Assembly (NCBI GenBank): GCA_026929865.2
Contig: CM049403.1
Span: 30,921,001 to 30,985,000, forward strand
From: Hyperoplus lanceolatus
Taxonomy: Eukaryota; Chordata; Actinopteri; Uranoscopiformes; Ammodytidae
DNA length: 64,000 bases
Direction: 5' to 3'
Below, piece by piece: positions 46,653 through 61,350 of this stretch; the first letter of the stretch is position 1, and every line of letters starts with the position of its first letter. The translations under genes and the position numbers were made by a program. The notes under the pieces are model-generated. The model ran no database searches, was not told the origin of the DNA, and saw only the letters and a program-made list of their open reading frames with translations.

Positions 46653-48900
46653 TTTGAATCCAGTTTCATTCTACTGATTTGTTTTGTTGTCGTGATTTCC
46701 ATTGACGCTCCTGGCACAGTATTAGGAAACTCCTAATACCGTAGGCTAATTATATCCTCTGTCATCAGCGTATGCACAGGAATTTGTTTAATAAAAAAAC
46801 AAGATCAACAAGGTATAGTTTAGCTGACGACTCCCTCAGGGCTTCACTTCTTCTGAGTTGTGACATGACAATTTACCAGCAGAACCAGTAGCAAAAATAT
46901 AAGAAAGAAAAATATATTATAAATTAAATTGTAAATTAAACTTGTAAACAAGAACATTTTGTTATTTCTTCACCGGAATTTCATATCTAGTGGGTAAATT
47001 CAGTAGTGCACAGTGAAATTTAGTTGATAGATGACTCTAGATATTGTACAATTGAGTTACGTATATGGGCACTGGCTATAGCCTTTTCCCTAATGAGCAA
47101 GTCTGTTCTGTGTAAAAGAACACACAACTTAACCTACTAGCTTTTGTTAAAAGTTGATGTGTTTTAGTTAGTTTAATGAGATATTGCATACATTTTGTGT
47201 TCTCTGTGTATCATTTATTCTATGTAAACCTGCTGAGATAAGAACACTGAGCCTTTTGTTTAGAAGTTCAGATAATGTTCAATTTCTCTTTTCCTCCCTA
47301 ACTGTTGCAAATTAGAAGCATGCTGTAATCCAGGCACCCACCACATTCTTTATACCACATAACAATACTTTTGAGAAGATTCTGTTGGCCTTCTCACAAG
47401 ATAAAAATGGCCAATTTGCTTGCGAGAAGTCCAACTCATTTGACTTCTGGGGTTGACCCAGTCTGAAAGAGGTTTTTATTCTATGTTTGTAATGATTTAG
47501 ACACTGTGTGCTGAAGTACTTTATGCGACCAGAAATAAATTGATCATTTTGAGACCAGCAGAACATTCTCCATCTATTTTCCTCGGGCATCCACTTTCAA
47601 AGGATCGGGTATTTTCTAACACTTTTAATACTTTTAAAATATTCTCTGATTTCAGCTTCTCAAATGTGAATATTTTCTGATTTCTTTAATCCTATTATGA
47701 CAGTAAACTGAAATATCTGTGTGTTTTGGACTTAATAATACATTTGAGGACATCAACATGGGCTTTGCAAAATTGATCAACATTTTTCACTATTTTCTGA
47801 CATTTTACGAACCAAAACACTAGTCGATTAATAATCGATTAATCGAGAAAATAATCGACAAATTAATCGATTATCACAATTGTTATCATTATCATTAATC
47901 GATTATTGCAGCCCTAAATACAACTTAAATGAAAACTTAAATGTGTGAATTCCCAACACATATTTTAACTTTACAGTAAGTAGCAGTTAATGCAATTGTA
48001 TTTTCTTAATGAAGCTATTAAAACAATGTATTTTAAACATTTTGGGATGAGGTGCAGAGATATAAACATCTTGTATTTGATTTAAGCGTTCTTTGTAACA
48101 ATAATTTGAATTAAACAGTGCCTGTATTGATGATTTGATTATTATTCCATAGAACACTCAACTTTGTACAAAAGAAAATGGTTAATACCCGTACACTTCA
48201 ATGTTTGGAAAGGAATGGGATTGAGTACAAAAGATCCTTGGCAACAAATATGATCCATATTCCACACTTTATTTCAAATTTTAAACTGCATTATACACAG
48301 TAACTTTTTATAAGTTTCATTGACAAGAATCACCCAAAGAATCAGAGTATATATTTTCTATAGTTCATTTATCATTTTCATATTCATCAAATAGAAAATA
48401 TTGATTTAAGGATAATATAGTATCACATCAGAAATCCTGGGATACAACCGATAAAAACGGTACTGAATTGAGAAAGTTGAGCAGCACACAAAATGTTCAT
48501 GAAATCAGAGACAAATGTGTATTTTATTATATGCTGCCCTCTAATGTTATAAAGACAACTGCCACAACTGTGAGGAGGCCTCTAAGAGTGGAATTCAAAT
48601 CAAGATGAATTTATATCATATAGTTCGAAATATTCTGTTATCATTAACTCATTAGACCTTTTAATTGAATCACAATATAGATTATAACCATTCTTAATAA
48701 TAAATTCCCATTCCCAAATCAGTGCAAAGGGATTTAGCTACTGCTGGCTGATTAATATGTTTTTGTGTTAAATGTATTTATCCCTCTGTGTACTTGTGTG
48801 TGCTGATCTTGGATCTCTTCAGGTCAGAGTCGTGGCAGTCAGCAAACTGACTAGCAGGATCCCCAAGGAGGTCAACTGGCCTGAAGTACTGCTCCCTTAC
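46653..48900 (-). other. Gene 4 3' flank
   Basis: From about 47100 it follows the gene 3 flank (36770-38570) closely, including the ATCGATTAATC block at 47817-47912. The left end, 46653-47090, belongs to the GATA-associated module. No coding exon was seen. Confidence 0.55.
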
Positions 48901-48915
48901 CATGCCGAGTTATCT

Positions 48916-51900
48916 TCATGCTTTAGCATTGCCCAATCCCGTCAAGACAAATGGTCCGACTGAGATGTCTGTAGTGTCGTGGTACATTGCTTGCCTCTGA
49001 AATCTCTTTTTGGAACCATAAAGTTCCCTCCGACGTCGCATGCCGGAGCAGCTCTGCAGGAAAACAACATTAGAAGCTTCTGCTAATGCATCTGTTGTTG
49101 TAAATCTATCATATCTCCCTACAAACACAAAAACACAGTAGTACTTACAGCGGAGCAGTTCCCAAGACACAGATGCACCCTGCAGTGCAGGTAGATGGAC
49201 GGAGAGTCGATGAAGGTGAACATCTTGAAGGAGAATCGGGCTGCAAGGGACAAGCCATTCTTAATAATCTCCACGGAACCATCCGCTGGATTAGGACAGC
49301 TGGAAGACAAGGTTACAATGTTATTAGACTGAACTACCGGGTTAGTTTGTAAGACAGGATACGTGGAGCAAGTAGAGAGCCCCGTTTTTCAAACTTTGAT
49401 AATCAACAAGACATTATGTGAAGACGAGGTGAAGCTTCAATAGCTCGTTTACCCGTTAATAATGAGATCCCAGCGGACAGAGTAGTTGGCCATGTTGACG
49501 GGTGTGGCCCAACAAGAGTCCAGGAAGATGGACATCTGACTTGCATCAAGATCTTCAGTCAGCACCTCCACAAACACTGGCTTGGAGATTTCCTTTTCAG
49601 TGTTATTGTCACTGAAAAGGGGGTTACTGAAGGCAGAATCCTCGTAGGGTCTCATCCTCAAACGATAGTTTGCATCGCCGGATGGAAGTGTTTTGGTCAC
49701 AATGCTATAAAAAACATAACACAAATACTGTGACTACACATTAAGAATAATGAGCTGACAGGTTTTTGGTCATTTTAAAGATTAAGAGTTATTCATTATA
49801 AATACTTTACAGTTAAAAATAGTGGATGCAATAACGGTAATACAACATGATATATACAAAGCGCCTAGAATATTTGATGCGTTCACATTTCCCCAGTTAG
49901 AACAGGGTGGTCTTGGTTGGGTTGAAGGGTATGTCTGTTAGTGATTAATATTATTATGATATTATTGTATAGACGGGCACAAACTGTGATGTGCAGATCT
50001 AGCACTGGTAAATATACTGTTATTGGAATACTTACATTGTCTACGATGAACTTTCAGATGATGGTAAAGTTAGGTAATTTATAAACATCTGAAGAAAAAT
50101 AAGACTTATTTCATCTTAAAGTTCCTTGTAGGGGATTTAAATATTGAAAACCGACTACCATTACATACATTGCATACACCATGATATATCACTGTGGACA
50201 GAGGGCACTATACATAAAAAAGCATATGTTGATGACTTAGTTAGTAGCCTCTAATTTAAGAAATAGATCAAATAAAGTAGAGAGGACAGTATTTTCACCT
50301 CTCTACAGGGTTTATGCCCACAGAGAAATCCAGAGACCGGTTCATAGGGTATGCACATTGGAAAGGCAGATGTATGTGCCTTTGGCGGCTGATTGGAGCT
50401 TCATTGGGATCCACGTTACCATGGATGGAGTTCTCATAGATGAAATGGGTTCCGTTGCTCTTGAAATGAAAATGTAGAATGAAATAAGATGATTATTGTT
50501 GTTTTATTTCTTATAAAGAACATCTAAATCTGAAATCCTGTTCAGTCAGAGTTGATAAACATAATGGAATGTACTCTGAGAACTGTCCCACACAGCTGGT
50601 CATCATTGTTAAAGTGGAACAGAAGTCGTCCATCCTGGAGTTCTCCCTTGCAGGACTCATTTTTGAGGCGGAGGGAGCTGGAGTGAAAGCCGTCTTCAAA
50701 CAGCTGGCAGCGTGACACAGATATATTGGCTGAACTTCCGGCACAAGTCAGGATCGAATCTATGAAAGTGAAATAGAAAATGTTATTTAGTTTTTACAGG
50801 GCTTATCTCATGAATAAAGGTGCACTTGTCGATGTCTGGAATGTGTTGCCTGTAGTGACAAAACCACAGAGAATAGAGTTGTGAAGCGAACGTTTGCTTA
50901 ACTTAGGTTTAAATTTGACCATCAGTTTAAGTTATTTAAGCATAATTTCTGAGAAATCATGTCTGTTCAATAACATTACTACAATACCCATGAACATTGG
51001 CTGATATTGCTTTGGATAGGAAACTATATTTTTTACCAGAATGCATCTGCCAGTAATCTAAAGAAACAAAAGCAGGGTTTTAGGAGAAGCTGCACTCACC
51101 GTAGGTCTCATTGTTTGGCACTTTATGGTCCTCATTACATAAGCAGTCGTAAACACCGTCCTTCTCACCACAATGCTCAAACTCTGTGCAGTACAGTCCT
51201 TCACAGGGGTCTGACTCAGCAATGGGAATAGTGGAGAAAGGATAAGAAAGGATAAGAAAGATACAGGAAAATGAACAGAAGACATTTTTCTAAAATAAAA
51301 TGGACAATTGGAATCCTTAATTACCTCAAGATTCATTTTCATGTTCAGCGTCTATACCATTAGACCAATGCAAAAATACAACTTAACTGGACATGATGTA
51401 AATTGTATAATGTAATAGCAAAACTCATAATCAAAGACTTTAGGTTGTGACTGTCAGTTTATTGTTAATAATTAGTTATTTTCAAAATATAGTTAGAGCA
51501 TGGGAAGATTCCATGTACTGTGCAATTCCTAGTACATTTGTAATTCCCAATGTAAATGTTACCAACAACTGATTATGACATTGTTGATTGTCCAGCCAAA
51601 TGTACAAATGACAGCTAAGAGGTTATCGAAACTTAGGCCTACCTGTAGTCGTCTGAGGAGCCACAGTACCTGAAAAACAAATGCATAAATATAATGTGGC
51701 TTTTTAGTCTCTATTCTTAGTTATTGTCTACATCGAAATGTTTCTTGTGATATTCCTTTGTACTGTATATATTCCAAGCTTTTGAAATGAAACAATGAAA
51801 GTTAAGAGGTTATCAAAGTTCACTTAGCCTACTTGTCGTCGGAGGTTCCACAAAAAACAAACATATCATTGGTTGAAAATCTTAGACTCCAAACATCAAT

Positions 51901-52328
51901 GTACAAGACTTTAGGTTGTGGATTTTAGTCTCTATACTTAGTTAATTTGTATATCTAGACAGTGGCTGAAAAACAAACACATAAATATAATTGGGTAGGT
52001 CGTGGCCTTTTAGTCTCAATACTTATTGTCTAGATGTTACATGTGAAATTCCTATGTACTGTGTAACTATTTCATTTGTTTTTAAATGAAACAATGAACG
52101 CTAAGATATTATCAAAGTTCACTTAGCCTACTTGTCTGAGAAGTCACGCTGCCTGTGAAAAAACAAATGCATATATTGGATGAAAATCTTAGACTCCTCA
52201 ATAGACAAAGTCTGAATTTGCATTCATGCATCAAAGAAAATAAAACTTAATATCATTTAATCAGATTGAATGAAATACTTACTTATCATCACCAGAAACA
52301 GAACAGGCAACATGATTAGATTTGCCAT
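48916..52328 (-). CDS. Gene 4: EGF-ZP glycoprotein, EGF exon probably skipped
   Basis: Exons in transcript order: 52328-52283 (signal peptide), 52152-52132 (21-nt mini-exon, GSVTSQT, one Thr codon shorter), 51669-51643 (TVAPQTTT type), [EGF-like 51219-51100], 50759-50575, 50459-50299, 49704-49453, 49299-49149 and 49053-48916. The EGF-like exon has the same AG-to-TG acceptor loss as gene 3, and a 10-bp duplication (ggataagaaa) makes the upstream alternative acceptor run into TGA. Only skipping of the 120-nt exon keeps the frame, giving 326 residues. The last exon keeps MRRRRE, SKKRFQRQ and ISVGPFVL, and ends at TGA (48918-48916), two codons before the TAA used in genes 2 and 3. Other exons are open. 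It may be a functional EGF-less form or an early pseudogene. Confidence 0.7.
51830..51966 (-). pseudogene. Two decayed mini-exons in gene 4
   Basis: The same lesions as in gene 3: an acceptor with CCACTGT and no exon 3' half near 51960, and an acceptor-less CCTCCGACGACAA remnant at 51832-51852. Shared lesions show that the decay predates the duplication that made genes 3 and 4. Confidence 0.75.
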
Positions 52329-52660
52329 TCTCCAAAGCCCAAATTAAGATCCTGTTGACAAATTATAATAACTTAAATTAAACTTAAATTAAACAAATAA
52401 AAACACAAAGAATACAACAAATACAAATGCCCCTCACTAAGGGTGCAAACAAATCATTCTTTATATTTTCTTTAAATAGTGCAAAGTGCAGAATGTTATC
52501 CATACAATTGTCTCCAATAAAATAAAAATGATTAAATTAAGTTACATAATTCAGTTAGAAATAATCACTATTGTTCTTTAATTAACATCATCATTATGTA
52601 GAACAGCACTTCATTAAATAATGTCTGACTAAAAAGATTAGATTAAAATGTGTATATTAC

Positions 52661-52800
52661 CTGTTCAGATGCACTTCTTTGTTCTTATGCCTCCTGCCTC
52701 TGTTGAACTGCATGTCCGTACCAAAGCTTTATACAGTGAAAGCTGGCGCAGTGCCATAAATCAGTTGTTTAACCAGTTAGTCACAGAAAAAAAAAACTAA
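52661..52800 (-). promoter_or_regulatory. Gene 4 promoter and 5' UTR exon
   Basis: TATAAA lies at 52733-52728 on the minus strand, with the same upstream TTTATGGCACTGCGCCAGC and CTGGTTAAACAACTG words as gene 3. The first exon ends at 52661 before gtaata. Confidence 0.6.
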
Positions 52801-54430
52801 AAAAGAACGTGTTAAAATGTGAAAGATGGGAAATGTGTTTTTTGAACATTTTGAATGGTGTGATGGTGTAAAGCCCATGTTAATTTTGATGTGAATCCAT
52901 GCAGTATTAGGGAGTTTTTTTACTTAAACTTGCAGAAGCTTGCTGAACATTCAACTACAATTGCATAGTGCTTAAAGTATTAAATCACTTCTTACCATTG
53001 TTTTGTGTAATTACCTACTGAAACTATGAACACTTTGGGCCATGTAGGGAAAGAAAGTAATTTGTATTGTATAATTGAACCCCCCTTGACAAGCCCCAGA
53101 TAAAATAAAATAAAATTTGTTTACAACAAAATGTGACATTCCTTCAAATTGAGTCTTTGTGAAAAGTCCAGATGGGGCTGTTTCATTACGGATAGGTTTA
53201 GATTTCAATTGTTTTTTATTTACCAACATAATTTTTGGTTCATGTCTTACCTGTGAAGAAAAAACTAGCACTTTTAAGTGTCTGCAGTAAACTAAGTGGA
53301 ATTTGTGCTGCTGTCATGTGACTTTTTTGAATTATATTTTGTTATAATTTGATATCATTTGTACATGATCAATTTGATAATTTTGATCAAGTTATGCTTT
53401 CAAAGTAGGCTACCAACACTGAAAGCATCACATTTGATCATGGGAGGAACATAAGACATTCATGTGGTTTTTTTGCAAGGGCATTCAGTGGAAAAATATT
53501 TGGATGCTTCTTCATAACAACTGAACCAAACATTCCATTGTGAATTGAAACAATTAAAATGATCATGCGATGGCAACCTGTGTGTTGACTTATTCTTTGT
53601 TGTAAGATATTCACACCTCTAACCAGGAGGCCCTGTTCCAGTCCCACGCCCAAAAGCACCGACCGCATAATGTGACGTCCTATTCTGTGAAACTAATGGA
53701 TTTAATTTTATTATAATGTATTATATAATTGTAATTTAAAAGTATCCTATTTATTTTTTTGTATTTTATAATTTTCAACTTTTACATGTTTTTTGAGAAG
53801 TTTTGATTCAACTGTATGATCTACTGTAGTTTGCTATAGTTTGAGGTGAAATGTTAATCGCATAGTTAAAAATAAACTCAAGTTGTTGCCAAAGTACTGT
53901 CGATCTAGTTTCTTTGATGTACTCTGATGACATTAGGAATTTGTTTTTAATATACACCCTGTTACACCCCACACACATCACAGTGCCTAAGAATCTTTAA
54001 TATTCTAATAGATGCAGGAGTGGTGCAGGTGTGGGACACTCTTAAAATATCTAAATAAATCATTCCTGCCATCGGTATTCAGCTCATACAAAGGATTGTT
54101 GCTTTAATAAACACAATGGCAATGATAAGCTCTGTGTACTAATTTCCAGGACAATTTTTGAGTTGTGGCATGACACCTCAACAACTGAACCAGCAACAAA
54201 GAATACAAGAAGTAAAAATAAATTTAAATTTAAATTAAGAATTCTTCTTTGTGTGTGTGCACCGAATGCTTTAGGACTAGTAGCACGCCGAAATGTTGAT
54301 GGAAGAATAATAAATAAATAAATAATACTTGAGAACATGACACAGTATCTAAAATTGTATAATATATTGTATGTCAAACTGTAAAGTAGACTCCATAATA
54401 GAGATGCAAATGACTTTCAGTTGTCACTTG
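52801..54430 (-). repeat. Gene 4 5' flank with upstream module
   Basis: Near-identical to the gene 3 flank except for small deletions (for example between 54240 and 54250, where about 250 bp present near 43985-44190 are missing). The GTGGGACACTCTTAAA core lies near 54032. No coding exon. Confidence 0.55.
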
Positions 54431-54436
54431 AGATAC

Positions 54437-54520
<84 letters not shown>
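54437..54520. repeat. (GATA)n microsatellite
   Basis: About 21 repeats, at the position corresponding to the tract at 44388 but followed by a different sequence (the ATTAGGACACTCCTAATACC core near 54560), so a rearrangement lies here. Confidence 0.95.
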
Positions 54521-55431
54521 TTTTAATCCAGTGAATTTCCATTCACGCTACTGGCACAGTATTAGGACACTCCTAATACCAGAGGCTAATTATATCATCT
54601 GTCATCAAAGCATGCAGGAATTTTTATATATTTTTTCTCTTCGTGCGAGCCTTTGCCATATCCGCACGTCGCACACGCCACCGATGGTTAGGACAGTCAT
54701 GCAGCTTACAGCTAGGAATGTATGCCGAAAGGTCCACAGCTCAGGATTTAAAGCCATGAATTGATGAACTTGTGTCTAAGAAAATATGTCAGTTTTCTGA
54801 GAGCAGTAAGTAGGCCAATCTATGTGGCTAAATAGCATGCTAATATTGATGAGTGATATTGTCAAGTGTCTAAGAATGAATGCTAACATTATCTGGTTTC
54901 TAACTTTTGCCTTAAGTTACAAAAAAGCTAACTAGCTAAAGTTAGCTAGCTCCTGATAGCCCACCCCTTTTGTTTACAATGGTGGCTTGGAATCACATTA
55001 CCAATGTAAAGTGTCACAAATAGTTCACACTGGTGCTGAGTCAAGATTCCTAAAAAAACTAAAACAAAACTCGATATGTTTTGAATGTGCATAAAGTTTT
55101 GAAAAATCCAGGAGAATAAATATTGTGGTTTAATCCAGAATACCTGAGAGCCTTAGTGCATTATATTCCTAATAATTGTCTCCCCAGGAACCTGAATGTT
55201 GTCTTTTCCTTAACAAAAATAAATACATTTCCACCATAAATTGATGCAGAAAAGTCACAGATAGGTGGATAAAAACCTATGCAGGAAATTAAGTGTTTGA
55301 CGCTCACAAATTTATGGGGGAGGACCCCCATACCTCCCACCTATAATTTGTCCCCCAAAATGTTGAAACAAAAACTATTTTATGCCCCTGTATGTACACA
55401 GATTATATACCTAGATATGTTGTTTTATTTT
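54521..55431. repeat. Duplicated non-coding block right of gene 4
   Basis: 54625-55210 matches 44480-45058 and 55215-55430 matches 46225-46435; the piggyBac-like MITE between these two parts in the left copy is absent here. No coding exon. Confidence 0.6.
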
Positions 55432-55530
55432 TGGATTAAAAAGAAGGCAGTAAATGTCTGGCCCTTAGTGCGATTATCATGTCGTAGAGTGGCCCTTTGT
55501 GAAAATGAGTTTGACATCCCTGCCCTAAGG
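55432..55530. mobile_element. hAT-like terminus
   Basis: The segment AGAGTGGCCCTTTGTGAAAA then TGAGTTTGACATCCCTG resembles the common fish hAT terminus that reads CAGGGxTGTCAAACTCATTT on the other strand. Only a fragment is present. Confidence 0.45.
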
Positions 55531-56412
55531 GCTTCACTTCTTCTGAGTTGTGACATGACATTTTACCAGCTGAACCAGTAGCAAAAATACAAGAAAGAAA
55601 AATATATTATAAATTAAATTAGAAATTAAACTTGTAAACAAGATAATTTTGATATTTCTTCACCAGAATTTCATATCTAGTGTCATTCTACTGATTTGTT
55701 TTTTTGTGATTTTCATTGACGCTCCTGGCACAGTAGTAGGACACTCCTAATACCGTAGGCTAATGATATCATCTGTCCTCAGCGCATGCAGGAATTAGTT
55801 GAATGAAAAACCTAATCCTACTCTTGCCCCTACATAGAGTGAGAATATACTATATGAGCAGGTTTAGTGAATAGTGAAGAGAGCAACACCTGAGACACGC
55901 ACACAAAAGTAGTGCAAGGACACAGTGCAGATAAAAAGTGTAGACATAAGGGGCACCATACACAGTGAATATAAAGTAAAATTAGAATGCAAACAAAAAA
56001 TAAATAAATCCAGACTAAATAGAATACTGTACTGAATACATAAGGCATTTTCTCCAGTCTGGGTCGTTCCAGCGCAATGAGTGCACTGTGAGGGAATTTT
56101 GGGTCTTTAGTTGTAATATTAATAGTAAAGATTAATAGGTCATATGCCTATCTTCTGTGTCTGTCTCACAGACTCCAGGTCAGCCTTGGAGCCTGTTAGG
56201 AGACACTTAGGTCAGTTGTATAGATAAAGTCTTATCTCCTTCTACTCCAGAATGTTATGTTTCACTGTGTTCAGCTCTGAACAAAAACATTGGTACACTT
56301 GGTGCCCGAGCTGGGGAGGTGTTAGTGATAGCGCGGGGTTAAGACACAGCTCTAAGCATGAGTTTGTCAGAATTGACTTGCAAGTCACGAGAGTTGCAGT
56401 CCGGTTCTCCTT
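55531..56412. other. GATA-associated module copy and unassigned sequence
   Basis: 55531-55830 contains another module core (GTAGTAGGACACTCCTAATA near 55731, GATATCATCTGTCCTCAGCG). 55830-56400 shows nothing I recognise. Confidence 0.45.
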
Positions 56413-58740
<2,328 letters not shown>

Positions 58741-58875
58741 AATAATGAATAGATAGAAAGACAAATGCATACATATAATTGAATGGAAATCTGGGAATGT
58801 TACAATAGGCAAAGTCTTTTATTGAATTGACATATAATAGAATCTGATTTAATAAAATACTTACTTACTAAGGAT
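58741..58875 (-). pseudogene. Remnant of a fifth gene copy: intron next to signal-peptide exon
   Basis: The sequence from ACAAATGCATACATATAATT through GGCAAAGTCTTTTATTGAAT to AATAAAATACTTACTTACT aligns with the intron between the first mini-exon and the signal-peptide exon in genes 3 and 4 (41895-42017, 52160-52282). It ends where the donor of the signal-peptide exon would be; that exon is missing. Confidence 0.55.
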
Positions 58876-59890
58876 TTTAAGTTTTTGCAATGAACTCTGG
58901 CATCTTCTGCTATCATGTAACTTTTTGTAGTATTATTTTGTTATAATTCTATATGATTTGTACATAATCAACGTGATCAATGTTATCAAGCTATGCTTTC
59001 AAAGTAGACTACCAACACTGACTGAAAGCATCACATTTGGAGGGAGGGAACATAAAATACATAAGAAATCCATGTGGTTTTTCTGTAAGGACATTCAGGT
59101 GTATAAATATCTGGATGCTTCTTCATAACAACTGAACCAAACCTTCCATTGTGCATTGAGAACAATGGCAATTATCAGGCGATGTCAACCTGTGTGTTGA
59201 CGTTCTTTGTTGGAAATTATTCATTACCTCTAATGAAAAGGTGTTGTTTCAATCACACCGAAAAGCACAAACCCGATATGTGACATCCCAATCAGATGGA
59301 TTTAATTTTAAAATGATCATGATCAATTTGTGTAATTATTTTATTTTATAATTTAATGGAAAGTCCCCTTCAATTAACTGTACAGTTAAATGAGCGCAGT
59401 TTAGCCTATGTGGCTAATTTCCAGCTGTAGTCCCCGGCCTGTTATCAATAGGCCCCCGGACATATAGTTAAGTTTTTAGTCTATACAATAATCCTGCATT
59501 ACAATCCAACTTCGCAAAGGTTTTAATGCTCAACTTTTGCGCGTTAGTTTTGATTAAAATGTATAGTTTGATATATTTTGAGGTGATGTGAAACGCATGT
59601 TTATCGTATCATTAAAAATGATCTCATGTTGTTGCCAAAGTACTGTTAAACTATCTAGATTCATTGATGTGTTATAATAAACAAACTTTGTTTCTTAATA
59701 TACACCCTGTCACACCATCCACTTATCCTCATTCCATTTCCATTGATGCAGGAGTGGTTCAGTGGTACAGGCCCGCCGTGTGTCTTCACCATGCCCTGGA
59801 CAAAATTATGTTCATAGTTCATAGAAAGAAAAATAAATGTTAAATGAAAATTAAAACATGTAGACAAGACAAATTTAATTTAATATTTTT
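58876..59890 (-). repeat. Orphan gene-upstream flank, copy 1
   Basis: Aligns with the flanks upstream of genes 2-4: ATCAACGTGATCAATG near 58968, the TATAAATATCTGGATGC segment near 59101, the GTTGTTGCCAAAG segment near 59629. There is no intact gene next to it, only the intron remnant at 58741-58875. Confidence 0.6.
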
Positions 59891-59929
59891 TTCTTTTAAA
59901 AACTAGAAAATTCCCACAGACATTTGGAA

Positions 59930-60965
59930 TATTAATGCAGTAACCAAAATAAAAATGTTGCTGTCATGTGACTATTTAAAATAATATTTTGTTATAGACT
60001 AATTTGATTTGTACATAAATAACTTGATAATTTCAATTAAGTTATGCTTTCAAGTAGGCTACAAACACTGAAACCATCACATTTGATCGTGGGAAAAACG
60101 TGAGAAATGTATGTGGTTTCTCTGTAAGGACATTCAGGTGTATAAATATCTGGATGCTTCTTCACAACAACTGAACCAAAAATTCCATTGTTCATCTGTG
60201 TGTTGACTGTTTCTTTGTTGTAAGTTAATTATTAACTCTCACGATAAGGTGTTGTTTCAGTCCCACGCCCAAGCACCAACCGCATTATGTGACATCCTAT
60301 TCTGCCAAACCAGTCAGATGTATTTTATTTTATTATCATTAATGATAAATTTGTAAATAGCAATTATTTTATTTTCGTTTAAAATGTCATGAAAGTCCCC
60401 TTCAATAAACTATACAGTTAAATGTGCAAATATGCCTATTTAGCTTATTTGCAGCTGTTGTCCTCAGCCTGTTATCAGTAGGCCCCCTAACATATAGTTA
60501 AAAATATGTATAATCACAACAAGCCTAACAAAATGGGGTAAGAAAAACAAACATATTGCACACAATTGGAGCAAGCACAAACAAGCTAGCTATAATTAGT
60601 ACAGTCTACAACAATCCTGCATTAGATCTCAACTTTATAAAGTTAATAGATATAGTTTTAGGGTAAGGTGAAACGCGTTTATCGCATAATTAAAAGATAA
60701 ACTCAAGTTGTTGCCAAACTAGTTTGTTTGAAATACTCTTATAACTTTAGGAAAAAGAAATTCTGCAATATACACCCTGTTACCATCCACACATCCTCAT
60801 GCCTCAGAATCCTTCAAATGGTCATTAATGCTGGAGTGGTGAAGGTGTGGGACACTTTTAAACCTGTATATAATGATATCCTTTTATCTGTAGGACATGC
60901 AGAGGATTGTTGCTTGATTAAAAACAATTTCAGTGGGTAGCATTGTGTACTCATTTCCTGGACGA
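59930..60965 (-). repeat. Orphan gene-upstream flank, copy 2
   Basis: A second copy in tandem with the first: TATAAATATCTGGATGC near 60140, GTTGTTGCCAAAC near 60708, GTGGGACACTTTTAAACC near 60847 with TATATAATG after it. A further core (GGTATAGGACACTCTTCACA, then TATATAAGTATACC) follows at 61033-61072. No gene exon is attached. Confidence 0.6.
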
Positions 60966-61114
60966 TACATTGATGCTCATCTCATAATAATGCTTCAGAA
61001 TCCTTTTTAATTATCATTGACACCCCAGGCAAAGGTATAGGACACTCTTCACAACTCTATATAAGTATACCCTGTCATCTGTCCTCAGCACATGGAAGAA
61101 TTATTATAATTATA

Positions 61115-61350
61115 TACGAATATGCATTTTAGAATGCATAGAACTCCAGCTACTATTCAGAGGGTGTTGGATGATAGCCTGAGAGAAGAGAATGGTTACT
61201 ATGTGGCATACCCAGATGACATTCAGAAAGTGGGACTGGTCATCAGTGCACAGAAATGTCATTCGACCATCATAAATAAGGTAAAATCATCCCTGAGTTT
61301 GGCTGGTTGGTAACGCCGCTTCATCCCCAATGTCGTTGTTGGATCAGCTG
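61115..61350 (+). mobile_element. Ty3/Gypsy reverse-transcriptase fragment
   Basis: The frame starting near 61122 reads MHRTPATIQRVLD, then YVAYPDDI where Gypsy elements have YxDDI, then GLVISAQKCH and SLAGWYRRFIPN. The order and motifs (thumb LAGYYRRFIPN) are those of Ty3/Gypsy RT with a deletion between YPDDI and the QKC motif. It is an isolated dead fragment; no LTR was seen. Confidence 0.75.
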
